64,000 bases of DNA from Luteibacter sp. 9135 (lineage in GTDB: Bacteria; Pseudomonadota; Gammaproteobacteria; Xanthomonadales; Rhodanobacteraceae): NCBI RefSeq assembly GCF_000745005.1, contig NZ_JQNB01000001.1:558001-622000 (forward strand). The letters run 5' to 3'. This document shows, piece by piece, positions 31,195 to 40,255 of the stretch. Positions within the stretch are counted from its first letter, which is position 1. Each line of letters starts with the position of its first letter. Under the pieces are notes generated by a model. It did no database searches, had not been told where the DNA came from, and worked only from the letters and a program-made list of their open reading frames with translations. A program made the translations under genes and the position numbers.

Positions 31195-32164
31195 GGTCCT
31201 GCACCGGGTCGCGTCTCAGCGCATAGCGCCGCGCCAGCACCGCGCAGGTCATCAGCTGGATCTGGTGGAACAGCATGATCGGCAACACGATCAGCCCCAG
31301 CGGGTGGCCGGCGAACAGCACCTTCGCCATCGGCACGCCCGACGCCAGGCTTTTCTTCGAGCCGCAGAAGACGATGGTGATCTCGTCTTCCGCGGCGAAG
31401 CCGAGTGCCCGCGCCCCGTAGCGCGTGACCAACAGCGCACAGGCCAGCAGCACGATGTTCACCACCACCAGCCCGCCCAGCACCGGCGGCGGCAACTGGT
31501 GCCACAGACCTTGCAGCACCGCCGCGCTGAACGCGGTGTAGACCACCAGCAGGATCGAACCGCGATCGACATAGGTCAGCAGCGTGGCGTGCCGACGCAC
31601 CCAGCCACCGATCCAGCGCTGCGCCACCTGCCCGGCCACGAACGGCACGAACAGCTGCAGCACGATGGCCCCGACCGAGTGCCACGACAGACCGCCCTGC
31701 CCGGTGCCGGCGATCATCGCGCCGACCAGCAGCGGCGTGATGAAGATACCGAGCAGGCTCGACGCGGACGCCGAGACGATCGCCGCGGGCACGTTGCCCC
31801 GCGCGATCGAGGTGAACGCGATGGACGACTGCACGGTGGAGGGCAGCGTGCACAGGAACAGGATGCCCAGGTAAAGGTCCGGCGTCACCAGTGGCGACAG
31901 GATCGGCTTCAGCAGCAGGCCCAGCAGCGGAAACAGGATGAACGTGCTGGCCAGCACGGTCAGGTGCAGGCGCCAGTTCGTCATGCCCGCCACCACGGCC
32001 TCGCGGGACAGCTTGGCGCCATGCAGGAAGAACAGCAAGGCAATGGCAATGTCGGTAACCACCTCGAACACACCGGCTGCAGCGCCGCGGCAGGGCAGCA
32101 GGCTGGCCAGGATCACGGTGGCGATCAGGGACAGGGTGAATCCGTCGGGAAGGAAACGGCGCAT
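31166..32164 (-). CDS. SBF-like (YfeH-type) bile acid:sodium symporter family protein
   Basis: 332-residue inner-membrane protein with nine or ten hydrophobic segments spread over the whole length. Segments such as [30 protein letters not shown] and [15 protein letters not shown] identify the SBF-like subfamily (E. coli YfeH). Substrate unknown. ATG 32164 follows CCAGG; GTG 32194 is a possible longer start. The gene diverges from a LysR regulator with 95 bases between, so that regulator probably controls it. Confidence 0.88.
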   Translation of the reverse strand: MRRFLPDGFTLSLIATVILASLLPCRGAAAGVFEVVTDIAIALLFFLHGAKLSREAVVAGMTNWRLHLTVLASTFILFPLLGLLLKPILSPLVTPDLYLGILFLCTLPSTVQSSIAFTSIARGNVPAAIVSASASSLLGIFITPLLVGAMIAGTGQGGLSWHSVGAIVLQLFVPFVAGQVAQRWIGGWVRRHATLLTYVDRGSILLVVYTAFSAAVLQGLWHQLPPPVLGGLVVVNIVLLACALLVTRYGARALGFAAEDEITIVFCGSKKSLASGVPMAKVLFAGHPLGLIVLPIMLFHQIQLMTCAVLARRYALRRDPVQDLNAGSDARP

Positions 32165-32259
32165 GGCGATGGGCCTGGGGGTATCGAGAGACACCCATTT
32201 CAGCGCTGACCGCTTGATAAGGCAAATCGTTTTATCTGATCCGGTGATACATTAATCGC

Positions 32260-33150
32260 ATGAATGTCTCCCTGCGCCAGTTGCGTGCGTTTCTCGCCGT
32301 CGCGGACCAGCGGCATTTCCGGCGTGCGGCCGAGTCACTGCACCTCACCCAGCCGGCCGTCAGCCGCCTGGTGGCCGACCTGGAAAGCGAACTGGATGTT
32401 CGCCTGTTCGACCGCAGCACCCGCGAGGTCGTGCCCACCGAGGCCGGCCGATACCTGGAACAGGCACTGGCACGCGTGCTCGACGAACTGGACGGCGTGC
32501 TGGCGCATGCGCGCACCCAGGCCGATCCGTTACGCGGCCGTGTCCGCCTCGCCGCGGTACCCACGCTGGCGGCTGGGCTGGTGCCACCCTGCATCGCCTG
32601 GTGCGCGCGGCACCACCCGGCGCTGGATATCATCCTGCGCGACCAGAACCAGGCCCAGGTGCTGGATGCCGTACGGGGTGGCGAGGTGGACTTCGGCCTT
32701 ACGGTGGAACCGGCCACGGTGGAGGAATTCGACACCGAGACCCTCATGCAGGACCCGTTCGTCGTGGTCTCGCCACCGGATCATGCCTTCGCCACGCGTC
32801 GCACCGTGCCGTGGGCGGCCTTGGCCGATCAGCCGCTGGTGCTGCTGGATCATGCGTCGGGCAGCCGCCGCCTCATCGATGCCGCGTTCGCGAAGGCGAA
32901 CATCCCCATGCGGGTGGTACTCGAGGTCGGTCATCCCCATACCGCCTTCCGCATGGTGGAAGCGGGGCTCGGCATCACCGTCACGCCCCGGCTTTCGCTG
33001 GACGCCCTGCGTTCCGGACTGGTCACCGCGCCGCTCACGCCACGCCGCGGCCGCGCGGTGACACTGGTGCGGCGTCGGGCACGCTCGCTGTCGCCCCCGG
33101 CGCAGACGGTATGGGAAGCCTTTCGCGACATCGCGCTCACGCGGACTTAA
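32260..33150 (+). CDS. LysR-family transcriptional regulator
   Basis: 296-residue regulator with an N-terminal winged helix-turn-helix (MNVSLRQLRAFLAVADQRHF, then AAESLHLTQPAVSRLVADLE) and a two-lobed periplasmic-binding-like effector domain (about 90-290). It is divergent from the YfeH-like transporter gene, the usual arrangement for a LysR target. The inducer is unknown. The 95-base shared gap is AT-richer than its surroundings (AATCGTTTTATCTGATCC). Confidence 0.92.
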   Translation: MNVSLRQLRAFLAVADQRHFRRAAESLHLTQPAVSRLVADLESELDVRLFDRSTREVVPTEAGRYLEQALARVLDELDGVLAHARTQADPLRGRVRLAAVPTLAAGLVPPCIAWCARHHPALDIILRDQNQAQVLDAVRGGEVDFGLTVEPATVEEFDTETLMQDPFVVVSPPDHAFATRRTVPWAALADQPLVLLDHASGSRRLIDAAFAKANIPMRVVLEVGHPHTAFRMVEAGLGITVTPRLSLDALRSGLVTAPLTPRRGRAVTLVRRRARSLSPPAQTVWEAFRDIALTRT

Positions 33151-33194
33151 ACGGGCGTTGCGCATGCTCCGCGCTTTACCGCAGGAGCCCGCCG

Positions 33195-33893
33195 ATGAGC
33201 TACGCGCTTTATTACTGGACCGGACTGCAGGGCCGTGGCGAATTCGTCCGCCTGTGCCTGGAGGATGCCGGCGCCACGTATACCGATGTGTCACGCATCG
33301 AGGGGGACGACGCGATGACGCCCTTCCTCGAAGGCCAGCACGAGGGGGCGCTGCCGTTCGCGCCGCCGTTCCTCAAGTCGGGCCACCTGGTGATCGCACA
33401 GGTCGCCAATATCCTGCAGTACCTCGGCCCGCGGCACGACCTGGTGCCGGACAGCGAGTCCAGGCGCCTGTACGCCCATCAACTCCAGCTGACCGTGAGC
33501 GATATCGTGGCCGAGGCGCACGATACGCATCACCCCGTATCCACGGCACAGTATTACGAGGACCAGCGCGACGAGGCGAAGAAGCGCGCGAGGGATTTTC
33601 GCGAGCTGCGTATTCCCAAATACCTGGGCTATTTCGAGAAGGCACTGGAGCGTGGCGGCGGCCGGTTCGTGCTGCACCAGCATTCCTACGTCGACCTGTC
33701 GTTGTTCCAACTGATGGCGGGCCTGGAATACGCGTTCCCTAAAGCCATGGCGAAGCAGGAGCTGCCGTTGCTGCGCGACCTGGCCCGGCGTGTGGCGGAC
33801 CGCCCGAACATAGCCGCCTACCTGGCCTCCGATCGCCGCGTGCCATTCAACACCACGGGTATTTTCCGCCACTACCCCGAACTGGACGGCTGA
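33195..33893 (+). CDS. Glutathione S-transferase
   Basis: 232-residue GST. The N-terminal thioredoxin-like domain begins MSYALYYWTGLQGRGEFVRLCLEDAG, with an active-site Tyr in the first strand as in sigma/alpha/mu-like enzymes, and the C-terminal helical domain follows from about residue 85. AGGAG precedes ATG 33195. Electrophile substrate is unknown. It is 44 bases after the LysR gene and may be cotranscribed. Confidence 0.88.
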   Translation: MSYALYYWTGLQGRGEFVRLCLEDAGATYTDVSRIEGDDAMTPFLEGQHEGALPFAPPFLKSGHLVIAQVANILQYLGPRHDLVPDSESRRLYAHQLQLTVSDIVAEAHDTHHPVSTAQYYEDQRDEAKKRARDFRELRIPKYLGYFEKALERGGGRFVLHQHSYVDLSLFQLMAGLEYAFPKAMAKQELPLLRDLARRVADRPNIAAYLASDRRVPFNTTGIFRHYPELDG

Positions 33894-33960
33894 GCGGCCT
33901 ACCAGGCATCGCCAGCGTCACGCCCCCCGATCCAGAGAGCATGACGCTGGGGCCCATCGG

Positions 33961-34485
33961 TCAATTCCTGTCGACGGGCTTGGGCGCCGCGCCCCATTCG
34001 TACACCTTGTAATAAACCGGATTGACCGGACCGTTCTTCGGGTCGTTGTGCAACTTGCCATCCGGGTCGGCCATGTACGTCTGTGGCACGCCGTTCTTGG
34101 GCGTCACCACGACCATGAACAGCCGGCCACCGGTACGGTATTCCTCAACACGGTCGTCGCCCTGCTGGCGCACGGTCACCTGCGGCGCCTGCTGGCCGCG
34201 CGCGTCCACCGCGCCGTGGTCCTGCATGGCCGGCAGGTCCACCGGAGAGCGAACGCCCTGGGCATCGGAGGTCGCCGGGGTCGACTTGCCCTCCTGCGCC
34301 TCGTCGTAGGTGACCGGGCGGTCCACGGGCTTCTGGCCCGAGCGGTCCGGCTCACCGGGTTTGACGCCCGGATCGTTCAGGCCCGGCGGCGGCGGCAGCG
34401 GTGCGAATTTCGTGGCGGTCTGGGCGAAGGCGGGCAGCGCCAGGGCGAGGGCAAGCGCAGCGACGAGGATGGGCGAGCGGTTCAT
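33961..34485 (-). CDS. DUF2782 exported protein
   Basis: 174-residue exported protein: signal peptide (1-22, ends LPAFA), a Pro/Asp-rich central region and a C-terminal conserved part (VTVRQQGDDRVEEYRTGGRLFMVVV to PVYYKVYEWG) typical of DUF2782. Function unknown. It is divergent from polA, a conserved pairing in Xanthomonadales. Downstream (33911-33950) a nine-base stem CCAGCGTCA/TGACGCTGG with a 20-odd-base loop lies between it and the GST gene, without a T run. Confidence 0.85.
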   Translation of the reverse strand: MNRSPILVAALALALALPAFAQTATKFAPLPPPPGLNDPGVKPGEPDRSGQKPVDRPVTYDEAQEGKSTPATSDAQGVRSPVDLPAMQDHGAVDARGQQAPQVTVRQQGDDRVEEYRTGGRLFMVVVTPKNGVPQTYMADPDGKLHNDPKNGPVNPVYYKVYEWGAAPKPVDRN

Positions 34486-34581
34486 GGGAAGTCTCTCCTG
34501 GCGGGGTGCCGAGAATAGCAAGGCGACAGCGGCTTTCCACGTGAACAAACCCTGCGCGACCGGCCATGAGAGAATCCAGGG

Positions 34582-37316
34582 ATGCCTACACTCACGCTCA
34601 TCGACGGGTCCTCGTACCTGTACCGCGCCTTCCACGCGCTGCCGCCCCTGACCAACGCCTTCGGCGAGCCCACGGGCGCACTGTTCGGCATCGTCAATAT
34701 GTTGCGCACGACGATGAAATCCGGCCCCGACTACGTGGCGTTCGTCTGCGACGCGCCCGGGCGCACGTTCCGCGACGATCTCTACCCCGAATACAAGGCC
34801 AACCGCCCCTCGATGCCGGACGACCTGCGCGCCCAGGTCGAGCCCATGATGAAGATCGTGGGGGCGCTCGGCTTTCCCATCCTGTGCGTGCCCGGCGTGG
34901 AAGCGGACGATGTCATCGGTACGCTGGCCCGCCAGGCCGCCGAGCAGGGCATCGACACGATCATTTCCACGGGCGACAAGGATTTCGCGCAGATGGTCGG
35001 CAAGCACACGCTGCTGATCAACACCATGACCAACACCACGCTGGATACCGACGGCGTGATCGCAAAATTCGGCGTGCGCCCTGAACAGATCGTCGATTAC
35101 CTCTCGCTCATGGGCGACAGCATCGACAACGTGCCGGGCGTGGAAAAATGCGGCCCGAAAACCGCCGCCAAATGGCTGGCCGAGTACGGCAACCTCGACG
35201 CCCTGCTCGCCAATGCCGACAAGATCGGCGGCAAGATCGGCGAGAACCTGCGCGCGGCCATCCCGCGACTGCCGCTATCGCGAGAACTGGTCACGATCCG
35301 CACCGACGTGCCGCTGGAATTCGCCCCTGTGGACCTCGCGCTGCGCGATCGCGACGTGGACGCACTGCGCGAGCTGTATGCGCGCTACGACTTCAAGGCG
35401 GCACTGAAGGATCTCGACGCCGGTGTCGATGCGCCGGTGCGCGGTGCCGGGGCCACCGCCGCTTCGCCGGCCGGCGCTCCCGTCGCCGCCCCGACGCGTC
35501 GCTGTCGCGCGCGGGCGAGTACGAACTGGTGCTCACCGAGGCCCGTTTCGCTGCGTGGCTGGAGAAGCTCGAGACCGCCACGCTGATTGCCTTCGACACG
35601 GAAACCACCAGCATCGATGCGATGCAGGCGGAGATCGTCGGCGTCTCGCTCGCGGTCGAGCCGGGCAAGGCGGCGTACATCCCGCTCACCCACGATTATC
35701 CCGGTGCGCCGACGCAGTTGCCGAGGGAGCACGTGCTGGGCGCGCTCAAGCCGATCTTCGAAGACCCGCGCCGTCGCAAGGTGGGCCAGCACGGCAAGTA
35801 CGATATCAACGTGCTGTCGCACTATGGGATCGAACTGCGCGGGCTGGCACACGACACCATGCTGGAGTCGTACATCTTCAACGCCACTGCCACGCGCCAC
35901 GACATGGATTCCCTGGCGCAGCGTTACCTGGGCTACACCACGATCAAGTACGAACAGGTGGCCGGCAAGGGCGCCAAGCAGATTCCGTTCTCGCAGGTGG
36001 ACTGCGACACAGCCTGCCGCTACGCCGCGGAGGATGCCGACATCACCCTGCGCCTGCACCACGCACTGTGGCCGAAGCTGGAAGCCGAGCCGTCGCTGCG
36101 TGATGTCTACCAGGACATCGAGATCCCGCTGGTGCCCGTGCTGGCGAAGATGGAACGCACCGGCGTCTTGATCGATGCGCACGTGCTGCGCCTGCAGAGC
36201 CAGCAGCTGGGCAAGCGCATGCTCGAGCTGCAGACGCTGGCCCATGCCTCGGCGGGTCACGAGTTCAACCTGGATTCGCCCAAGCAACTGCAGGCCGTAC
36301 TGTTCGACGAACTGGGCCTGGCCGCGAAGGTCAAGACACCCACGGGCCAGCCGTCCACGAACGAGGAAGCGCTGGAGGCGATCGCCGAGACCCACGAGCT
36401 GCCGCGCCTGATCCTGGAGTACCGCGGCCTCGCCAAGCTGCGCTCCACGTACACCGACAAGCTGGCCGGCATCGTCAATCCGCGCACGGGCCGCGTGCAC
36501 ACCAGCTATCACCAGGGCGCCGTGGCCACCGGCCGGCTGAGTTCGTCCGACCCCAACCTGCAGAACATCCCCGTGCGCACCGAGGAAGGCAGGCGCATCC
36601 GCCAGGCCTTCGTCGCCCCGCCCGGCTGGCGCATCGTCGCGGCCGATTACTCGCAGATCGAACTGCGCATCATGGCCCACCTGTCGGGTGACGAAGGCCT
36701 GGTGCGCGCCTTCCGCGACGGCGGCGACGTGCACCGCGCCACGGCGGCCGAGGTGTTTGCCGTGCCCGCGGCGGAGGTGACCACCAACCAGCGTCGCGCC
36801 GCCAAGGCGATCAACTTCGGCCTGATGTACGGCATGAGCGCCTTCGGACTGGCCAAGCAGCTCGGCGTGGACCGTGGCGAAGCGTCCGATTACATGGCCC
36901 TGTATTTCGCCCGCTACCCGGGCGTGCGTGCCTTCATGGACGCCACGCGCGAGCAGGCGCACCGCGACGGCTTCGTCCAGACCCTGTTCGGCCGCCGCCT
37001 GTACCTGGACAACCTCACCTCCCGTAACCAGGCCTTCCGTGCTGGCGCCGAACGCGCGGCCATCAACGCGCCCATGCAGGGCACCGCCGCGGACATCATC
37101 AAGCGCGCCATGATCGTCGTGGCCGCGTGGATCGCCCCGCGCGACGACGTCCGCCTGCTCATGCAGGTGCACGATGAACTGGTCTTCGAAGTACGCGAGG
37201 ACGCGGTTGACGAGATCCAGGCCGGCATCGAAACGCACATGACGGCGGCCGCCACGCTCAGCGTGCCCTTGCAGGTAGACATCGGCGTGGGCGCGAACTG
37301 GGACGAGGCGCACTGA
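34582..37316 (+). pseudogene. polA: DNA polymerase I, interrupted by a one-base frameshift
   Basis: Replication and repair polymerase. Residues 1 to about 303 (frame of 34582) are the 5'-nuclease domain, complete from MPTLTLIDGSSYLYRAFHAL through the H3TH region. This frame ends at TGA 35586. The 3'-5' exonuclease (FDTETTSID) and polymerase domain (DYSQIELRI, RRAAKAINFGLMYG, HDELVFEV) continue in the -1 frame to 37316. Homology switches between about 35440 and 35505; a CCCC run at 35489-35492 in the interdomain linker is the likely site of a lost base. All catalytic motifs remain. It could be a sequencing error, a true mutation, or a split gene with Klenow reinitiation. Confidence 0.88.
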
Positions 37317-37420
37317 GCCTACCGACAACCGGTTGATTGGGAAGGGAAAATAATTATTCCCCAACTTTCTTTCGGTCAGACTGAAACTTTGTCCGTATTC
37401 GGGCGTCTATATATTCGGGC

Positions 37421-37546
37421 GCACGCAACGGCGTCCCATCGGTGGGTTCCACCTCCCTGGGACCACCCTCAGGACGACCCGATCATCCCCTGGATCGGGT
37501 TATCCACCCCACCCCGGCGGCTCCCCTGGCCTCCGGGGTTTTTTTT
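37421..37546 (+). ncRNA. Putative sX13-like small RNA with three C-rich hairpin loops
   Basis: No reading frame fits this stretch downstream of polA. A TATATA -10 (37408-37413) would start transcription near 37421. The transcript folds into three stems: GGTGG/CCACC (bulged) with loop ACCTCCCT; ACCCGATC/GATCGGGT (37477-37500) with loop ATCCCCTG; and a terminator stem whose loop contains CTCCCC. Xanthomonas sX13, as I recall it, is a small RNA of similar size located next to polA and acting through C-rich loops, so position and architecture both match. Identity is inferred, not aligned. Confidence 0.6.
37512..37546 (+). terminator. Intrinsic terminator of the polA-downstream small RNA
   Basis: CCCCGG (37512-37517) pairs with CCGGGG (37533-37538) and is followed at once by eight T. 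The 15-base loop is C-rich, so the hairpin may also be a functional part of the RNA. Confidence 0.8.
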
Positions 37547-37598
37547 GTTCAGAACGCGTGAAAGGGGCATGTCCCGAGGCCGATACCCGAGCCGCCAC

Positions 37599-38135
37599 TC
37601 ACGGATTGAGCGGGACCCAGCGTTTGTCGACCTTCGCGCACACATGATCGCCACCGCTCGGGCAGAGACCGAGCCGGCCCGCCGTCTGGGCGGCGTTAAT
37701 CTGCTTCACCCAGCGCGTGGCACGCGATGCCTCGTGTGCTTCCCATAGCGCATAGCCCGCGACGCCGATCAACGCGACCGACCCCAGCGCCGACACAGCG
37801 AACGCCTTCCACGCAAAAGCCGCCTGCAGCTTGCCCACCGAAAGCATGCGCGCCTCAAGCCGCTGGGCCGCACCCTCCAGCCGACGTTCCGATGCGCGCA
37901 CCACCTCGCTAAATCGCTCGATCGCCTTACGGGTGCCGCCGTCCAACGCGTCGCTGGCCGCGCGATGCACGCCCGCCGATACCTGCTCCGAGGCCGCCAG
38001 CGATTGTTGTGCCTGCAGGCCCATGGCCTGGCTCGCGCGCATCGTCTCGCGTGCCACCCCGTCCATGCGCTTCTCAATCCGGTCCGTCACCGCCGCCAGT
38101 TTCACCGTCAGCGACCTCACATCCTTTTCGTCCAT
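37599..38135 (-). CDS. Membrane protein with N-terminal coiled coil, in effector cassette
   Basis: 178-residue protein I do not recognise by family. Residues 1-100 are amphipathic helix rich in Glu, Arg and Ala (likely coiled coil), about 108-130 is a membrane helix (AVSALGSVALIGVAGYALWE), and the tail has two Cys and a basic end (LCPSGGDHVCAKVDKRWVPL). Its ribosome site AGGAG overlaps the stop of the effector gene, so translation is coupled. It is the last gene of the DUF5625-effector operon. Role could be secretion adaptor or extra immunity; neither is shown. Confidence 0.65.
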   Translation of the reverse strand: MDEKDVRSLTVKLAAVTDRIEKRMDGVARETMRASQAMGLQAQQSLAASEQVSAGVHRAASDALDGGTRKAIERFSEVVRASERRLEGAAQRLEARMLSVGKLQAAFAWKAFAVSALGSVALIGVAGYALWEAHEASRATRWVKQINAAQTAGRLGLCPSGGDHVCAKVDKRWVPLNP

Positions 38136-38145
38136 GTATCGCTCC

Positions 38146-38967
38146 TTACATCGTCATACTCATTACCGGACCCTGCTGAGCCTGTGCTTGTGCCTGTGCC
38201 TGCTGCAGGGCCAGATCCTGCTGGCGATTCGCTTCCTGGCCGGCTTGCAGGAACGCCTGGCCCTCCGGGGATTGCAGGTATTCCTGGCCAATCGTTTCGA
38301 ACGCCTTGTCGTCGTTGGCAACCGTTGCCGCGTAGAGACGTTCAAAGGGATCGTCGCTCACGGCGGTGAGTGGACGATCGAACGTTCCGAAAGGCGCCTG
38401 CGTCCAATCACGTTTTGGAAGCTCCCGTGAGATCTCTTTGTTCAGATCACTCCCGGGCACGGGATCATGGATGGTACGAAAGTCGTTCGGCGTGAGGATC
38501 GGTAGGTAACTGTGCTTCCCATCCACCCCATGTGGCTCGAGGTGACCGATGTGCCCGTGCGTGCGCTGGATGCCAGCATGATTCAACGCGGCCCACGTGT
38601 AGTCCACGCAATTGTTTCGAATGTCTTTGTAGGTCAGGTCGAAGCCGAAGCGGTCGGGGTTCTCGCCAAACTCATGCAGCTTTTCGTACTGGTCTTTTGA
38701 TATCTCCATTGTTCGCTCAAAGAACGGATCGACATACCGCTTTTCGTCGTCGTCAAACGGCTTTCCAGGTCCATTGATGTCGCCGTGTTCTACAGGGGCA
38801 AATCCCCAGCTTTCTCTTTGAATTCCGTCACTTATGGCGTAGAAAACATGGCCCGGCACTGATTTATCCATAGCCGAGACATCCACTGCAGCAGGTCCAT
38901 AATCTGCGCGAACCGGTGTTCCGGGCGCGGCAGCGTAGATAGTCACCGTGTATCGTCGTGCATCCAT
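38146..38967 (-). CDS. Putative secreted effector with permuted NlpC/P60-like domain
   Basis: 273-residue protein without signal peptide. Residues 5-150 form a conserved toxin-type domain: VPGHVFYAISDG (His40) then KDIRNNCVDYTWAALNHAG (Cys120). His before Cys in GH...NC contexts fits a circularly permuted papain-like (NlpC/P60-type) amidase; this fold is inferred. The C-terminal third ends in a Gln-rich tail (QQAQAQAQAQQ), a trait seen in effectors of the Xanthomonadales bacteria-killing type IV system, but no full XVIPCD was recognised. ATG 38967 is supported by the matching start MDARKYIVTVSAAAP in the decayed copy at 39666. It follows a DUF5625 gene by seven bases. Confidence 0.6.
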   Translation of the reverse strand: MDARRYTVTIYAAAPGTPVRADYGPAAVDVSAMDKSVPGHVFYAISDGIQRESWGFAPVEHGDINGPGKPFDDDEKRYVDPFFERTMEISKDQYEKLHEFGENPDRFGFDLTYKDIRNNCVDYTWAALNHAGIQRTHGHIGHLEPHGVDGKHSYLPILTPNDFRTIHDPVPGSDLNKEISRELPKRDWTQAPFGTFDRPLTAVSDDPFERLYAATVANDDKAFETIGQEYLQSPEGQAFLQAGQEANRQQDLALQQAQAQAQAQQGPVMSMTM

Positions 38968-38974
38968 AATCGCT

Positions 38975-39547
38975 CTACTTTCCATGAGGGAATTCGCGCT
39001 CGACTGTCAGCCATGTCGGGATTGCTTCCAAAATAGGCATGTCTGCGACTGTCGATACCTCGACTCGATAGCGCCCGTAATCAGGAAACCGGAAAGACAC
39101 GACCTCCCGGTGCGCAACGCCTTTGAGGTACCCACTTGAAGATACGTAAGCGATGTCGGTCCCTCGCTCATGCATCGTCGGTGGAAACGAAAACGTCCTA
39201 GTGCCAACGTCATAAGTGAAGTCGCCATCGTTGACGACGATTGGAATTTCACCTCCCTCCGTCTCATGAAAGACATGGACTCGAAGATAGAGCTTGACCT
39301 TGGGCGGGTATCCACGCATTTGTTCAGCAGGACCACCCTCGCTTTCGTCACGGAAGTAAAATCCCACCATGTAAACATTGTCGATGTTCGCGCTGGCTCG
39401 TGTAACGGTTATGGGAATGGTCACCGACCGCCCTACCTTGCTTGCATCAAACGGCACACATGCAAGGGGAGGAAACGACTCGTTGTGACAACCCCCGACA
39501 CACCACGCAAGACCAAGGACCATCACCAGTCGTATCAAGCCGCGCAT
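38975..39547 (-). CDS. DUF5625-like lipoprotein, putative immunity protein
   Basis: 190-residue lipoprotein: signal peptide with WCVGGC lipobox, then a beta-rich domain (PFDASKVGRSVTIPITVTR, then YRVEVSTVADMPILEAIPT) that I associate with DUF5625. Envelope location, small size and a position directly before a putative envelope-active effector suggest an immunity role; this is inference. Start ATG 39547 has GAGG upstream and overlaps the stop of a small upstream frame (TGATG). AT content is higher than in flanking housekeeping genes, as expected for an accessory cassette. Confidence 0.7.
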   Translation of the reverse strand: MRGLIRLVMVLGLAWCVGGCHNESFPPLACVPFDASKVGRSVTIPITVTRASANIDNVYMVGFYFRDESEGGPAEQMRGYPPKVKLYLRVHVFHETEGGEIPIVVNDGDFTYDVGTRTFSFPPTMHERGTDIAYVSSSGYLKGVAHREVVSFRFPDYGRYRVEVSTVADMPILEAIPTWLTVEREFPHGK

Positions 39548-39666
39548 CAGCACCTCATTCCTTGGGCCAGAGCCCGCCGCTCGGCCAGGTCGTCTTGATC
39601 GACCCGATGCGTCAAAGCCCGCGGCGCTGCTGCGGACACTGTGACGATGTACTTCCTTGCATCCAT
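39547..39666 (-). pseudogene. Remnant of a second effector gene (N-terminal fragment)
   Basis: A 39-codon frame starting ATGGATGC. Its first 15 residues, MDARKYIVTVSAAAP, match the start of the intact effector (MDARRYTVTIYAAAP); the rest (RALTHRVDQDD onward) does not. It lies nine bases after a decayed DUF5625 end, with GGAG between, just as the intact effector follows the intact DUF5625 gene. Its TGA overlaps the ATG of the intact lipoprotein gene, so it may still be translated as a coupling leader. Confidence 0.65.
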
Positions 39667-39675
39667 CTAGTCTCC

Positions 39676-39845
39676 TTACTTGCGCAACCTGTATTCGCGT
39701 TCGACCGTCGGCCACGATGCGATCGGCTCAATATCGCCAGTTCGGCTACCGCTTCGACATTGACGTCCTCATACTGCCCTCCGTTGCCGAGTCGAGAAGC
39801 ATGCCGATAAGCCGGCACCCTGTAAACACCTAACATATTGAGAAA
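39676..39845 (-). pseudogene. Remnant of a second DUF5625 gene (C-terminal fragment, frameshifted)
   Basis: Read on the minus strand, GGQYEDVNVEAVAEL in one frame continues as DIEPIASWPTVEREYRLRK and TAA in the next frame. Together this aligns with the C-terminus of the intact neighbour (GRYRVEVSTVAD, ILEAIPTWLTVEREFPHGK). The frame change lies near 39728-39740, and the 5' two thirds of the gene are gone. The remaining 150 bases up to 39994 hold no gene that I can see. Confidence 0.6.
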
Positions 39846-39994
39846 TATGGACATTGAGAGTGTTCTCACGAAGACTCGCGGCTTCAATCAGCGCGCGACG
39901 TGCTGATTGCGCCGAACGATCACGAACATCCCCACGCCGCCCTCACATTCGTCAACGCATGCTCCCGCCACCGATCAAAACAGGGAAAAACCAC

Positions 39995-40213
39995 ATGCGC
40001 GCAGGTCTTATCGTCGTCGGCATCATTCTTGTCGCGGCAGGTATCTGGGTCACCATCGGCAACGGCAGCTACCAGAAGACCGACACTGTCGCGTCGATCG
40101 GCTCGGCCAAGATCGAGGCCACCCATGACAAGTCCATCCCGCAGTGGGTGGGTATCGCGGGTATCGTGATCGGTGGCATCGTCGCCGTCGCGGGCATCGC
40201 CCAGAAGCGTTAA
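39995..40213 (+). CDS. Small membrane protein
   Basis: 72-residue protein with two membrane helices (about 3-22 and 49-69) separated by a polar loop (NGSYQKTDTVASIGSAKIEATHDKS). GGGA precedes ATG 39995. Resembles short two-helix conserved proteins of unknown function common in proteobacteria. It is 42 bases upstream of uvrD but codon use and compactness suggest an independent stress or envelope gene. No function assigned. Confidence 0.7.
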   Translation: MRAGLIVVGIILVAAGIWVTIGNGSYQKTDTVASIGSAKIEATHDKSIPQWVGIAGIVIGGIVAVAGIAQKR

Positions 40214-40255
40214 GCGGCCGGGCCAAGGTGGGAGCCCATTCGCTACACTAGGCGG

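Noticed and set aside
35440-35505. Programmed -1 frameshifting as explanation for polA
   Set aside because: No slippery X-XXY-YYZ heptamer or A-rich slip site is present; the region is GCC/CCC linker sequence.
35385-37364. 659-codon open frame on the minus strand over polA
   Set aside because: Antisense shadow of a high-GC gene: composition is His/Arg/Val/Gly-rich without motifs, and polA motifs lie on the other strand.
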